This document shows, piece after piece, positions 6,691 through 6,759 of a stretch of 6,759 nt of DNA. The stretch is from an uncultured bacterium (lineage in GTDB: Bacteria; Cyanobacteriota; Vampirovibrionia; Gastranaerophilales; Gastranaerophilaceae): the NCBI GenBank assembly GCA_900553845.1, contig USEW01000104.1:1-6759 (forward strand), read 5' to 3'. Made by a program: the position numbers and the translations under genes. Every line of letters starts with the position of its first letter. The first letter of the stretch is position 1. The notes beneath the pieces were generated by a model. It was not told the origin of the DNA, did not search any database, and was given only the letters and a program-made list of their open reading frames with translations.

Positions 6691-6721
6691 ATCATATCAC
6701 ATATAACTTGTATGTGATCAA
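6691..6721 (-). promoter_or_regulatory. Candidate promoter for the minus-strand hypothetical gene
   Basis: Read on the minus strand, TTGATC (6716-6721) is a -35-like element. TATGAT (6691-6696), preceded by TGA as an extended -10 motif, is the -10 element. The spacer is 19 bases, slightly long, which the extended -10 could offset. Transcription would start about 20 bases before the ATG at 6664. Confidence 0.5.
6696..6718. repeat. Perfect 8-bp inverted repeat, operator-like
   Basis: ATCACATA (6696-6703) and TATGTGAT (6711-6718) form a perfect palindrome with a 7-base spacer. It lies between and partly over the candidate -35 and -10 elements, the usual place for a repressor operator. An RNA hairpin role is less likely because it sits upstream of the predicted transcription start. 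Confidence 0.6.
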
Positions 6722-6759
6722 AATATAGGTTTATTAATTTTATATTCTTTTTATAAGAT

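Noticed and set aside
6696..6718. CRP-type binding site
   Set aside because: CRP sites read TGTGA-N6-TCACA; here the half-sites are in the opposite order (TCACA ... TGTGA).

Overview
The window is AT-rich, dense in genes and uses clear Shine-Dalgarno sequences (for example before tatA, nikMN and the acetyltransferase). It looks like a low-GC anaerobic bacterium with a Tat export system. The Shine-Dalgarno use argues against Bacteroidetes. I cannot name the phylum from sequence alone.

Bases 1-5020 hold seven plus-strand genes that are overlapping or separated by at most 17 bases, so they are probably one operon. The order is: a membrane polyferredoxin whose 5' end lies outside the window, tatA, tatC, larB, larC (N-terminal domain only), a nickel transporter gene (nikM fused to nikN) and larE (frameshifted). 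LarB, LarC and LarE are the three enzymes that build the nickel-pincer nucleotide (NPN) cofactor of lactate racemase and related LarA-family epimerases. NikMN would supply the nickel. The polyferredoxin resembles NapH fused to NapG, the electron-transfer proteins associated with periplasmic nitrate reductase. It carries a twin-arginine motif in front of an internal hydrophobic segment, so its C-terminal half may be exported by the adjacent TatAC. No larA or other obvious cofactor user is in the window.

Two steps of the NPN pathway look altered. LarC ends at its domain boundary with no C-terminal domain after it. LarE is split by a single-base frame change that maps to an A8 tract. The frame change could be a sequencing or assembly error, a mutation, or a site of polymerase slippage.

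Bases 5076-5666 encode a maltose O-acetyltransferase-type hexapeptide-repeat acetyltransferase with its own ribosome binding site. A weak hairpin lies in the convergent gap after it. Bases 5720-6664 on the minus strand encode an unrecognised, probably all-helical protein. Its upstream region has an extended -10 promoter wrapped around a perfect 8-bp inverted repeat, which looks like an operator. No RNA genes, insertion sequences or CRISPR arrays were seen.
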